Assembly (NCBI GenBank): GCA_049652985.1
Contig: JBASFK010000010.1
Span: 62,001-126,000 of the forward strand
Length of the DNA stretch: 64,000 nt
DNA from: UBA7657 sp049652985
GTDB lineage: Bacteria; Pseudomonadota; Alphaproteobacteria; Micavibrionales; Micavibrionaceae
Direction: 5' to 3'
The notes beneath the pieces are model-generated. The model made no database searches, had not been told where the DNA came from, and saw nothing but the letters and a program-made list of their open reading frames with translations. Shown here in pieces: positions 42,747 to 50,821 of the stretch (position 1 is the stretch's first letter; every line of letters starts with the position of its first letter). The translations under genes were made by a program, and so were the position numbers.

Positions 42747-43750
42747 TGAAAAGCGCAAGCGCACAGAAAAACAATTCCGCCGACGCCGCCGAGGCCATCC
42801 GTGTGCTGGAAGCCGAGATTGACGGCCTGAAAAAACTGGCCGCCTCTATCGACGGTAATTTCACCGACGCCGTCGCCGCAATTCACGCCATGAAAGAAGG
42901 CCGCCACGCGGGCCGCCTGATCGTCGCTGGCATCGGCAAAAGCGGCCACATCGCGCGCAAAATAGCCGCCACCATGGCTTCCACCGGCACCCCGGCCTAC
43001 TACGTCCACCCCGGCGAGGCCAGCCACGGTGACCTCGGCATGATCACGGAACGCGACGTCGTCCTGATGCTTTCGAACTCCGGCGAAAACCCCGAGCTTT
43101 CCGACCTCATCCATTACACACGCCGCTACGGCATAAAACTTGTCGCCATCACCGGCAATGAGACCGGCACACTTGGCAAACATTCCGACATCGTCCTGCT
43201 GCTGCCCGCCGCGCCGGAAGCCTGCCCGAACGGCCTCGCGCCCACCACCTCTACCACAATGATGCTCGCGCTCGGCGATGCGCTTGCCGTCGCGCTTCTT
43301 AACCGTATGGGCCTGACGAAAGAACAGTATAAGGTCTTCCATCCCGGCGGCAAACTCGGTCGCAAGCTGATGAAAGTCTCCGAACTTATGGTCCCGCTGG
43401 CCGACATGCCGCTCGTCGATGAAACCGCGAAAATGGACGAGGCCATCATCGTCCTCGCCGGGAAAAATCTCGGCGCCGCCGTCGTCGTCGATAAAAACAA
43501 AAACCTGAAGGGCATCATCACCGACGGCGACCTCAAGCGCCACATGTCGGGCGACCTCATGAAAAAACCCGTGACCGAAATCATGACGACCACGCCGAAA
43601 TCGATTCAATCCGGCGCCCTCGCCGCCGAAGCGCTCGACATGATGACGAAAGTCAAAGGCCGCTATCTCACCTCGCTTCTTGTCATGGATTCGGGCAAAC
43701 TCGTCGGCATGATCCGGCTCCAGGATTGTTTGCAAGCCGGTCTCGTCTAG
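42746..43750 (+). CDS. kdsD: D-arabinose-5-phosphate isomerase
   Basis: A 334-residue KpsF/GutQ-family enzyme that turns ribulose-5-phosphate into arabinose-5-phosphate, the first step to Kdo for LPS. A SIS domain (about 45-175: GIGKSGHIARKIAATMASTG, MLSNSGENPELSDLI, GLAPTTSTTMMLALGDALAV) precedes two CBS domains (about 215-330; TDGDLKRHMSG). It stands directly upstream of the lptCAB genes, matching its role in LPS assembly. Confidence 0.94.
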   Translation: MKSASAQKNNSADAAEAIRVLEAEIDGLKKLAASIDGNFTDAVAAIHAMKEGRHAGRLIVAGIGKSGHIARKIAATMASTGTPAYYVHPGEASHGDLGMITERDVVLMLSNSGENPELSDLIHYTRRYGIKLVAITGNETGTLGKHSDIVLLLPAAPEACPNGLAPTTSTTMMLALGDALAVALLNRMGLTKEQYKVFHPGGKLGRKLMKVSELMVPLADMPLVDETAKMDEAIIVLAGKNLGAAVVVDKNKNLKGIITDGDLKRHMSGDLMKKPVTEIMTTTPKSIQSGALAAEALDMMTKVKGRYLTSLLVMDSGKLVGMIRLQDCLQAGLV

Positions 43751-43759
43751 GAGGCGCGC

Positions 43760-44443
43760 GTGACAGAACAAAATCCCGATAACGAATTACGCGCCGGGAA
43801 ATACGACCGCCTCATCCGCGAGCGCGAAACCCCTGCCCACAATCCGAAATGGTCGAAATTCGTGCGCCGCATGCGTCTCGTGCTGCCCGTTGTTGCGCTT
43901 GCGCTGTTCGCCGTCGTCTTCGTCTGGAGCGACGTCCAGCGCAACAACATCATGCCCATTCAGGATTTAGCCAAAGCCCCCGTCGTCGGGCAGAATGAAC
44001 TCGTCAACCCGCGCTTCGAAAGCACCGACAACGACAACCAGCCCTACACCGTCACCGCTAAGCGCGCTGTCCAGAACAAAAGTGATGAACAGCTCGTCAT
44101 GCTCGACGAACCCGTCGGCGACCTGCTCCTCAACAGCGGCGGGCATATTGGCGTCCGCGCCGACCGCGGCAGCTTCCGCCAGGATAATAAAATCCTTCTC
44201 CTCCGCGGCAAAGTCCGCCTCGATCACGACCGCGGCTACCGGCTTGAAACCGAAGAGCTCGACCTCGATCTCATGAAAAACAGCGCGCTCTCGAAGGTCG
44301 ACGTCGCCGGACAGGGGCCCGAGGGCACCATCGACTCGAAAGGTCTTGAAGGCTACAGCGATAGCGGTCGCATCATTTTCAACGGCCCCGCGAAACTCAT
44401 TCTCACCAACACCTCCGGCGGACCGAAGGAGTTCATCCCATGA
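43760..44443 (+). CDS. lptC: LPS export protein LptC
   Basis: A 227-residue bitopic protein that receives LPS from LptB2FG and passes it to LptA. It starts at GTG 43760 behind GGAGGCGCGC. The single helix lies at about 38-56 (LVLPVVALALFAVVFVW) and the rest is a periplasmic jellyroll (VRADRGSFRQDNKILLLRG). Its stop overlaps lptA by ATGA. Confidence 0.88.
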   Translation: MTEQNPDNELRAGKYDRLIRERETPAHNPKWSKFVRRMRLVLPVVALALFAVVFVWSDVQRNNIMPIQDLAKAPVVGQNELVNPRFESTDNDNQPYTVTAKRAVQNKSDEQLVMLDEPVGDLLLNSGGHIGVRADRGSFRQDNKILLLRGKVRLDHDRGYRLETEELDLDLMKNSALSKVDVAGQGPEGTIDSKGLEGYSDSGRIIFNGPAKLILTNTSGGPKEFIP

Positions 44444-45372
44444 AACATTTCATTCTCGCATTGCTTGTTCTCATTCCGCTTGCCGCGCAGGCGCAGGGCC
44501 TTCAGCCCTCCAGCGATGAACCTGTTGAAATCACAGCCGATGGCTCGCTCGAATGGAACCGCAACGAAAAACTTTTCATCGCCCGCGACAACGCCAAAGC
44601 CGTGCAGGGCGCATCCTCCATCGCCGCCGCGACGCTCACCGCGCACTACCGCGACGGCCAAGGCGGCGGCATGAACATTCACCGCGTCGAGGCCGACAAC
44701 AATGTCGAGCTGAAATCGAAAGACTCCACCGCCTACGGCCAGCGCGCCGATTACGACCTCGCCAAGGGCTTCGCCGTCATGACCGGCGACAATTTGCGCA
44801 TGACCTCGCCGACACAAACCGTCGTTGCCCGCGACAAATTCGAATACTGGGTGAATGAGGGCCGCCTCGTCGCCGTCGGCAATGCCCGCGTCGACAAGAA
44901 AAACGAAGCCGGCGAAACCGATACGCTTCAGGCCGACATCATCTCCGCCATCCTGAAAGACAATGCGCAGGGCAAACGCGAACTTCATACAGCCGAGGCT
45001 GACGGCAACGTCGTCATCACCACGCCCGCCGAAAAAGTCACCGGCAAACACGGCACCTATAATGCGCAGACCAACAAGGCCACGCTCACGGGCGGCGTCG
45101 TTCTTCACCGCGGTCCCAATATGCTCGAGGGTGAACGCGCCGAGGTCGATCTCAACACCAACACCAGCCAGCTATTCGGCGGCCCCACGATGCAGAAAAC
45201 CGGCGGCCAGGTCCGCGGCGTTTTTTATCCCGGCACCGAGAAAAAAGGCAGCAGCGCGGGGACAATACCTTCGCCGATGACCGTCCCGACCCCCGGCGCT
45301 TCAAACGAAAAAACGCAGGATTCCGCCACGTTCCCGGACGAAAACGGGCCGCGCCTGCTGACTGTCGAATAG
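44440..45372 (+). CDS. lptA: LPS transport bridge protein LptA
   Basis: A 310-residue periplasmic protein with signal peptide (FILALLVLIPLAAQAQG). Two OstA-like stretches are visible: EPVEITADGSLEWNRNEKLF and the later AEKVTGKHGTYNAQTNKATL. It is much longer than the ~185-residue E. coli protein, with a Ser/Thr/Pro-rich tail of ~45 residues, so the jellyroll may be extended. LptA forms the filament linking LptC to LptD. Confidence 0.88.
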   Translation: MKHFILALLVLIPLAAQAQGLQPSSDEPVEITADGSLEWNRNEKLFIARDNAKAVQGASSIAAATLTAHYRDGQGGGMNIHRVEADNNVELKSKDSTAYGQRADYDLAKGFAVMTGDNLRMTSPTQTVVARDKFEYWVNEGRLVAVGNARVDKKNEAGETDTLQADIISAILKDNAQGKRELHTAEADGNVVITTPAEKVTGKHGTYNAQTNKATLTGGVVLHRGPNMLEGERAEVDLNTNTSQLFGGPTMQKTGGQVRGVFYPGTEKKGSSAGTIPSPMTVPTPGASNEKTQDSATFPDENGPRLLTVE

Positions 45373-45428
45373 CTTTCGAATGGACGCGCCGGTTCGATTC
45401 GTATAAATTGTTTTTCAGGTAAAGACTC

Positions 45429-46196
45429 ATGAGCGAAATGAAAATCAACCCGCACCCGCGCATCAAGGAGGTCCCCAAGGGCCTCACCGCCGATCATCTG
45501 TCGAAGAGCTACAAAAAGCGCCCCGTGCTTCGCAATGTCAGCTTCTCGATCCAGCGCGGCGAAGCCGTCGCCCTGCTCGGCCCCAACGGCGCCGGCAAAA
45601 CCACCTGCTTCTACATCATCACCGGCCTCATCGCACCCGACGGCGGCTATATCCAGCTCGACGGCCAGGACGTCACTTCGCTGCCCATGTATCGCCGCTC
45701 GCGCCTCGGTATCGGCTACCTGCCGCAGGAGGCCTCTATTTTCCGCGGCCTCACCGTCGAGCAAAATCTTCGCGCCGTCATCGAGGCGCAGGAGCTTCAG
45801 GCCGAAGACCAGGACATGCTGCTCGAAGACCTGCTCTCCGAATTCGGAATCGAGCATTTGCGCCGCACCCCCGCCCTCGCGCTCTCGGGCGGTGAACGCC
45901 GCCGCGTCGAAATCGCCCGCGCGCTGGCCGCTCGCCCGCAATTCATGCTGCTCGATGAACCCCTCGCCGGAATCGACCCCATCGCCGTCGCCGATATCCG
46001 CCGCCTTATCACTTATCTCAAACAGCGCGGCATCGGCGTGCTCATCACCGACCACAACGTCCGCGATTGTCTGGGCATCGTCGACCGTGCCTATATCCTC
46101 CATGATGGCCGCGTGCTCATGGAAGGCAGCCCCGAAGAAATCGTCGCCAACGACGACGTCCGCCGCGTTTATCTCGGCGAGAATTTCAACCTGTAA
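45429..46196 (+). CDS. lptB: LPS export ATPase LptB
   Basis: A 255-residue ABC ATPase powering LptFG. Walker A is LLGPNGAGKTTCFYIITGL, the signature is LALSGGERRRVEIARAL, Walker B is FMLLDEPLAGIDPIAV and the switch His is in ITDHNVRDCLGIVDRAYIL. LptB is told from other ABC proteins by this DHNVRDTL-like switch. It is followed after 27 bases by rpoN, the usual order. Confidence 0.95.
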   Translation: MSEMKINPHPRIKEVPKGLTADHLSKSYKKRPVLRNVSFSIQRGEAVALLGPNGAGKTTCFYIITGLIAPDGGYIQLDGQDVTSLPMYRRSRLGIGYLPQEASIFRGLTVEQNLRAVIEAQELQAEDQDMLLEDLLSEFGIEHLRRTPALALSGGERRRVEIARALAARPQFMLLDEPLAGIDPIAVADIRRLITYLKQRGIGVLITDHNVRDCLGIVDRAYILHDGRVLMEGSPEEIVANDDVRRVYLGENFNL

Positions 46197-46223
46197 TTTA
46201 CTTTCGCCGTGTTATAATGCCCC

Positions 46224-47672
46224 ATGACCGGTAACACACCCAAAATGGGTCAGCGCCTCGATTTCCGCCAGTCCCAACAGCTTGTCATGACGCCGCAGCT
46301 CCAGCAGGCCATCAAGCTGCTGCAGCTCAGCAACATCGAGCTTACGGAATTCATCGAGGAGGAGATTGCGCAAAATCCGCTGCTTGAAAAAGCCGAAGCC
46401 GATCCCGGCGAATCCGCCGACCACGAGAAGAAAGAAGAATCCGACAACATCCAGGACGATTTCGACGCCTCACACGCGAACGAAACCACGCCTGATTTCG
46501 ATCCCGGCTCATCCATGGCCTCCGTCGGCCCCGGCGGCAATTCGAATTTCGACGAAATGGACGAAGGCTTCGAAAGCCGGATGAGCACGGAAAAAACCCT
46601 GCGCGAGCATCTCACCGAACAGCTTTATATCGCCTTCGACGACAACCGCGACCGCGTCATCGGCGCGCTTCTGATCGACCAGCTCGACGAAACCGGGTAT
46701 CTGCGCGCCGACCCGGTGCCGCTGGCCGAACAACTCGGTGCCTCGCAGGAACGCATCGAGAAACTGCTCAAGAAAATGAAAACCTTCGATCCCGTCGGCG
46801 TGTTCGCCGCCGATCTTTCCGAATGCCTGGCGCTCCAGCTCGCGGAAAAAAATGCGCTCGACGAACCGATGCAAAAACTCCTCGCCAATTTGAATCTTCT
46901 CGCCGGACATGAAATGAAAAAGCTCCGCGAGGCCTGCGGCGTCAACGAAACCTACCTCGCGGACATGATCGCGGAAATCAAGCGGCTCAATCCCCGCCCC
47001 GCCGGAGAATTCGATCATCTCGTCGTGCAGACCGCCGTGCCCGATGTCCTCATGAAACGCCTGCCGAAAAATGTCGGCGGCGGCTGGCGCGTCGAGCTCA
47101 ACAGCGAAACCCTTCCTCGCGTACTCGTCAACCAGACCTACTACACCGAGGTCGCCAAAAGCGCGACGCAGAAAAAAGACCGCGAATATCTGACGGAGAA
47201 ACTCAACTCCGCCAACTGGCTGGTCCGTGCCCTCGACCAGCGCGCGCAGACGATTTTAAAAGTCGGCGCAGAAATCGTCGAGCAGCAGGACGCCTTCTTC
47301 AATTACGGCATCGAATTTTTAAAACCCCTCACCCGCAAGGAAATCGCCGAAATCATCGGCATGCACGAAAGCACCGTCAGCCGCGTCACGTCGGGCAAAT
47401 TCATCGGCACGCCGCGCGGCATTTTCGAGCTCCGGTTTTTCTTCTCCACTGCGCTAGAGAGCGAGGACGGCACCTCCCACTCCTCTGAATCCGTAAAAGC
47501 CCGCATCAGGACCCTGATCGACGCTGAAGACCCCGCGCACATACTCTCGGATGATAAAATCGTGGAAATCCTGGCCGCCGAGGGAATCGAGCTTGCCCGC
47601 CGCACCGTCGCCAAATACCGGGAAGGCCTTAATATCCCCTCCTCGGTCCTGCGCCGGCGCCAGAAGAAATAA
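46224..47672 (+). CDS. rpoN: RNA polymerase sigma-54 factor
   Basis: A 482-residue sigma factor recognising -24/-12 promoters and needing AAA+ activators. Region I is QQLVMTPQLQQAIKLLQLSN; region II is acidic. The core-binding and DNA-binding part has LTRKEIAEIIGMHESTVSRV, and the RpoN box is ARRTVAKYREGLNIPSS near the end. No enhancer-binding activator is in the window. Confidence 0.96.
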   Translation: MTGNTPKMGQRLDFRQSQQLVMTPQLQQAIKLLQLSNIELTEFIEEEIAQNPLLEKAEADPGESADHEKKEESDNIQDDFDASHANETTPDFDPGSSMASVGPGGNSNFDEMDEGFESRMSTEKTLREHLTEQLYIAFDDNRDRVIGALLIDQLDETGYLRADPVPLAEQLGASQERIEKLLKKMKTFDPVGVFAADLSECLALQLAEKNALDEPMQKLLANLNLLAGHEMKKLREACGVNETYLADMIAEIKRLNPRPAGEFDHLVVQTAVPDVLMKRLPKNVGGGWRVELNSETLPRVLVNQTYYTEVAKSATQKKDREYLTEKLNSANWLVRALDQRAQTILKVGAEIVEQQDAFFNYGIEFLKPLTRKEIAEIIGMHESTVSRVTSGKFIGTPRGIFELRFFFSTALESEDGTSHSSESVKARIRTLIDAEDPAHILSDDKIVEILAAEGIELARRTVAKYREGLNIPSSVLRRRQKK

Positions 47673-47721
47673 ACCGCAAACAAGTCATAAAATTGCGTTA
47701 AAAAATTTCTGAAATCTATGG

Positions 47722-47751
47722 TTAACCGGCTGAACCGCTTTATGTTATAAT
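47722..47751 (+). promoter_or_regulatory. Probable promoter of hpf
   Basis: TTAACC (47722-47727) and a consensus TATAAT (47746-47751) are 18 bases apart, about 40 bases before the hpf start, suggesting transcription separate from rpoN. Confidence 0.5.
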
Positions 47752-47791
47752 TATATCTATACCCTTCAATCAGGAACAGGATGAGAACGAT

Positions 47792-48388
47792 ATGGAACTG
47801 TCAGTTCATGGAAAACAGATAGATGTCGGCGACTCGCTGCGCGGCCATGTAAAAGAAAAAATCGAGGATCTCAGCGAAAAATATTTCAACCACACCACGT
47901 TCGCGAATATCACATTTTCCAAAGAGGGCCACGGCCACGCCCGCACCCGCGCCCATATTTCAATCAAGCTTGGCAAAAATATCATGGTCGTCGCCGACGC
48001 GGTCGAGACCGATCCCTATATCGCCTTCGACTCCGCCGCCGAAAAAGCGGGCAAGCAGCTACGCCGCTACAAGCGGAAATTGCGCGACCATCACGAGCGC
48101 ACCGAACAATCGCCCGAGGCCGAAATCACGAAAGCCCGCGATTACGTCCTCGCCACCGGCGGCCACGATAAGGAACTCCCGTCCGAGCAGTCCCCCGCCG
48201 TCATCGCCGAAATGGCCACCAATATCGAAACCCTCACGGTGTCCGATGCCGTCATGCGGCTCGAGCTTGCCGACCTCCCGGCGCTCATGTTCCGCAACGC
48301 CAGCCATAACGGCCTGAACATGGTGTTCCGCCGCCCCGACGGCAATGTCGGCTGGGTCGATCCCGAAAGTCGTGCAAAAAAATTGTAG
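47792..48388 (+). CDS. hpf: Long-form ribosome hibernation promoting factor
   Basis: A 198-residue protein. The N-terminal S30AE domain (about 1-105: VHGKQIDVGDSLRGHVKEKI) binds the decoding centre. The C-terminal domain (about 140-195: VMRLELADLPALMFRNAS, MVFRRPDGNVGWVDP) is the dimerisation part that makes 100S ribosomes. Both domains make this the long form. It lies between rpoN and ptsN, as usual, and is followed by a strong terminator. Confidence 0.93.
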   Translation: MELSVHGKQIDVGDSLRGHVKEKIEDLSEKYFNHTTFANITFSKEGHGHARTRAHISIKLGKNIMVVADAVETDPYIAFDSAAEKAGKQLRRYKRKLRDHHERTEQSPEAEITKARDYVLATGGHDKELPSEQSPAVIAEMATNIETLTVSDAVMRLELADLPALMFRNASHNGLNMVFRRPDGNVGWVDPESRAKKL

Positions 48389-48410
48389 TTTAAGTAATAA
48401 AATATTCAGA

Positions 48411-48444
48411 AAAAAGCCCGCTAAACCTCCCGGCGGGCTTTTTC
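48411..48444 (+). terminator. Rho-independent terminator of hpf
   Basis: AGCCCGC and GCGGGCT pair around an 11-base loop and are followed by a T-run (48440-48444). It lies just after the hpf stop. Confidence 0.85.
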
Positions 48445-48550
48445 GTCTTTTGAAAGTTCTAAAAAAAATTTCTGGTCCGGGACGGATTTTTTCTGCTAGT
48501 TAAGCGTTACTGCGTATAGGATTTATATTCGGGATTTATAAAAGGCAAAA

Positions 48551-49027
48551 ATGTCCATCGAGTCTGACATCATGAATATCGGGGCGAGCCTCGTTCTGCC
48601 TGACCTGAAAGTAAACGGCAGCGCGCAGGTTCTTCAGTCTGCCGCCGCGCAGGCTTCGCAGCATGTCCCGGCGAATGCGGAAATATTGTACGCCGAACTC
48701 CTGCGCCAGGAACGTCTCGGCTCATCGAGCATCGGTGGCGGCGTCGCGATCCTTCACCTGCAATTGCCTGCGCTGAGCGAGCCCTTTGTCATGCTCTCGC
48801 GCCTGTCCGAAAGTGTCGAGTTCAACGCCGCCGACGGCGACCCGGTCGATCTCGTCCTGCTTTTGCTTTCGCCGGAATCCGACGGCCCGATGCATCTGTG
48901 CCGCCTCGCGCAATTGTCACGCACCTTTAGAAATGAAAAGCTTTGCGCCGATCTGCGCGCCGCGCGCACCGAAGACACAATGCGCGAATTGCTGAGCGTG
49001 CCCGAAGACTGGCAACTCGCCGCTTAA
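48551..49027 (+). CDS. ptsN: Nitrogen-regulatory PTS EIIA protein
   Basis: A 158-residue EIIA(Ntr). The active-site His sits in GGGVAILHLQL near residue 70, where most homologues have GIAIPHGKL; the His is kept but Pro and Lys are changed. The later block DPVDLVLLLLSPESDG and the C-terminal helix are typical. It relays phosphate from NPr to modulate potassium transport and stress regulators. Phosphotransfer may be altered by the changed flank. Confidence 0.85.
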   Translation: MSIESDIMNIGASLVLPDLKVNGSAQVLQSAAAQASQHVPANAEILYAELLRQERLGSSSIGGGVAILHLQLPALSEPFVMLSRLSESVEFNAADGDPVDLVLLLLSPESDGPMHLCRLAQLSRTFRNEKLCADLRAARTEDTMRELLSVPEDWQLAA

Positions 49028-49043
49028 AAAACACGAATGATGA

Positions 49044-49277
49044 TTAGTGAACCGTGACCGGTTCGAGGTCGTTGTGACGAACCGCGATAATCGCCGTATC
49101 GCGCGTATCCATCACCGACAGCGGCGTACCGTCCGCGGCGTGAATAGCGAAAGCCGGGCGGTTCTGAATCATCACCGGCCGGATATAGGCCAGCTGCTGA
49201 ACGCCGAAATTGCGAAAATCCTGGGCCGAAAGCCCTTTGAAAAACGCGATGGAATTTAAATCCTTGTTATTGATCAT
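49044..49277 (-). CDS. DUF1150-family small protein
   Basis: A 77-residue protein of the alphaproteobacterial DUF1150 family: LAYIRPVMIQNRPAFAIHAA, DGTPLSVMDTRDTAI and the ending HNDLEPVTVH. Function is unknown; relatives often sit beside small heat-shock genes. It is convergent with ptsN. Its presence is one reason to place the organism among alphaproteobacteria. Confidence 0.85.
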   Translation of the reverse strand: MINNKDLNSIAFFKGLSAQDFRNFGVQQLAYIRPVMIQNRPAFAIHAADGTPLSVMDTRDTAIIAVRHNDLEPVTVH

Positions 49278-49446
49278 GCCGACCCCTCTCTCTATATTCT
49301 ACCATGCCGGACTTGCCTGTTTCATTAAATTTGTTCTTTTTCCGCCGTTTTCAATAGGCTGGCCCCTAGGATTTAAGTCTCCGGAATCAAGCCTTTATCA
49401 GGATTTACGGACCCCGGCGTCGAATCGGCCTGCTTATCGGCCTCCC

Positions 49447-49653
49447 TTATCGACCTTTAGCAAACAACCTGTCGCAATAGCCGCATTCCACCTCGTCCCC
49501 GGCATCGAAGCTGTACCAGACCTTGGGGTGGCCAAGCGCACCCCCGCCGCCGTCGCAGCTTACGCCGTCAGCGTCGGAGTCCACGGCAATGATTTCAGGG
49601 GCTGGGACCTGAGAATTGGGAGCTTTGGGGCTGGGGCCGGTCATGTATTCCAT
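49447..49653 (-). CDS. Zinc-finger (zf-CHCC, NDUFS6-like) small protein
   Basis: About 68 residues. The C-terminal part VSCDGGGGALGHPKVWYSFD, then EVECGYCDRLF, gives Cys-His-Cys-Cys ligands of the zf-CHCC family related to complex I subunit NDUFS6. The start is 49653 or the ATG at 49644; AAAGGA lies upstream. A role in respiratory assembly is inferred from the family. Confidence 0.82.
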   Translation of the reverse strand: MEYMTGPSPKAPNSQVPAPEIIAVDSDADGVSCDGGGGALGHPKVWYSFDAGDEVECGYCDRLFAKGR

Positions 49654-49709
49654 AATCCTTTTACGATTTATTACGCCTGAGCCCCTATAAAATAACGAAG
49701 AGGCGCTCC

Positions 49710-50117
49710 ATGCCAATAGAAAAGAATATTCGCTTCACTGAAAATCCCCTCGCCGCCGGCGAGCCCACCCGCTATGTCACGATCAATGTCCGCGTGCCGG
49801 AGGTGGTCAAAAGCTGGCGCGCCTCCCTGTTCAGCTTCGAATGGCTGCGCCCCGATGGCAAAATCAAATCCGCCGCCGAGCTTACCCCCGCCGAGCGCGA
49901 AAAACGCGGCGCGGTCGAAAAACTTCTCCAGGGCGGCGGCCCCGTCCCGATGCCCATCCTCGGCATCGGCATGATGGACAATATCGAGATCGGCTCCGGC
50001 CGCGCCGAATTCCTCACCCTCGCGGCATTAGGCGTCGAAATAATGCCGGTCCATGTCCCCCGTTCAAACGAAAGCGATTTCAAACCCTTTCGCGCTGATG
50101 TAAAATCCACCGTATGA
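49710..50117 (+). CDS. Small protein with a ParB/sulfiredoxin-like segment, unknown
   Basis: A 135-residue protein starting behind GAGG. Residues ~75-120 (PMPILGIGMMDNIEIGSGRA, then LAALGVEIMPVHVPRS) follow the pattern of ParB-like nucleotidase folds, in which a GxxR(R/A) loop precedes a helix and a PV strand. The remainder is unremarkable. It overlaps the pilin-like gene by ATGA, so they form an operon. The fold call is tentative. Confidence 0.55.
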   Translation: MPIEKNIRFTENPLAAGEPTRYVTINVRVPEVVKSWRASLFSFEWLRPDGKIKSAAELTPAEREKRGAVEKLLQGGGPVPMPILGIGMMDNIEIGSGRAEFLTLAALGVEIMPVHVPRSNESDFKPFRADVKSTV

Positions 50118-50821
50118 GAACCCACGGAAAAATAAGCACCACCGAGCGCGGCAACGTGATGTTTTATATCCTGATCGCCGTCGCGCTGCTCGCGGCGCTG
50201 ATCTACGCCGTCGCGCAAAGCGGCCGTGGCAACGTCCAGCAGGTCAATGTCGAACGCGCCCGCATCCTTGCCTCTGAAATCGTCGATTACGCCAGCGCGG
50301 TCGCAACCTCCTTTTCTCAGCTTCGCCTGCGCGGCTGCACGCTGAATGAAATGAACTTTGATAACGACCTGATCGGCGGCTACACGAATGGCGGCGCGCC
50401 TTCGGATCAGACATGCGATATTTTTGCGCTGCCCGGCGGCGGCGTAACTTTCAAGCGCCCGCCTGATGACGCCGTCACCGCCACGGGCATTCATGTTTTC
50501 AGCGCCGCAGCCGAGCTCGACCATATCGGCTCCACCTGCGCCGGTGATGCCTGCGCCGACCTCATCATGTTCACAGGCCCGCTGAACGAAACCGTCTGCA
50601 TCCAGGTCAACGATCAGCTCGGCATCGGCTTTGCCGGCGATCCGCCGCCCGAAGGCGAAGCCGACGTCGCCACGCTCGGGAAATACACCGGCACAATCAC
50701 GCACGCGGTCACCTTCGGCGATCTGCCCGCCAGCGCCGCGTTCCAGGGCAAAAGCGCCGCCTGCTTCCAGGACGACGGCGACAGCCTCTATTATTTCTAC
50801 AAGGTTCTTGCGGCGCGCTAG
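50114..50821 (+). CDS. Pilin-like single-pass surface protein
   Basis: A 235-residue protein with a short basic start, then TERGNVMFYILIAVALLAAL, a hydrophobic N-terminal helix as in pseudopilins or TadE/TadG-like proteins, although the usual Glu5 is missing. The exported part has six or more Cys (RGCTLNEM, DQTCDIF, STCAGDACADL, AACFQDD) and probably forms disulphides. No assembly genes are nearby. Its stop overlaps that of cysS by three bases. Confidence 0.6.
   Translation: MRTHGKISTTERGNVMFYILIAVALLAALIYAVAQSGRGNVQQVNVERARILASEIVDYASAVATSFSQLRLRGCTLNEMNFDNDLIGGYTNGGAPSDQTCDIFALPGGGVTFKRPPDDAVTATGIHVFSAAAELDHIGSTCAGDACADLIMFTGPLNETVCIQVNDQLGIGFAGDPPPEGEADVATLGKYTGTITHAVTFGDLPASAAFQGKSAACFQDDGDSLYYFYKVLAAR

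Noticed and set aside
42578..43771. Open frame of 397 codons on the minus strand
   Set aside because: Antisense to kdsD, which is certain from its SIS and CBS motifs.
49210..49680. Open frame of 156 codons on the plus strand
   Set aside because: It runs antisense to the zf-CHCC gene and the 5' end of the DUF1150 gene, and no domain is visible.
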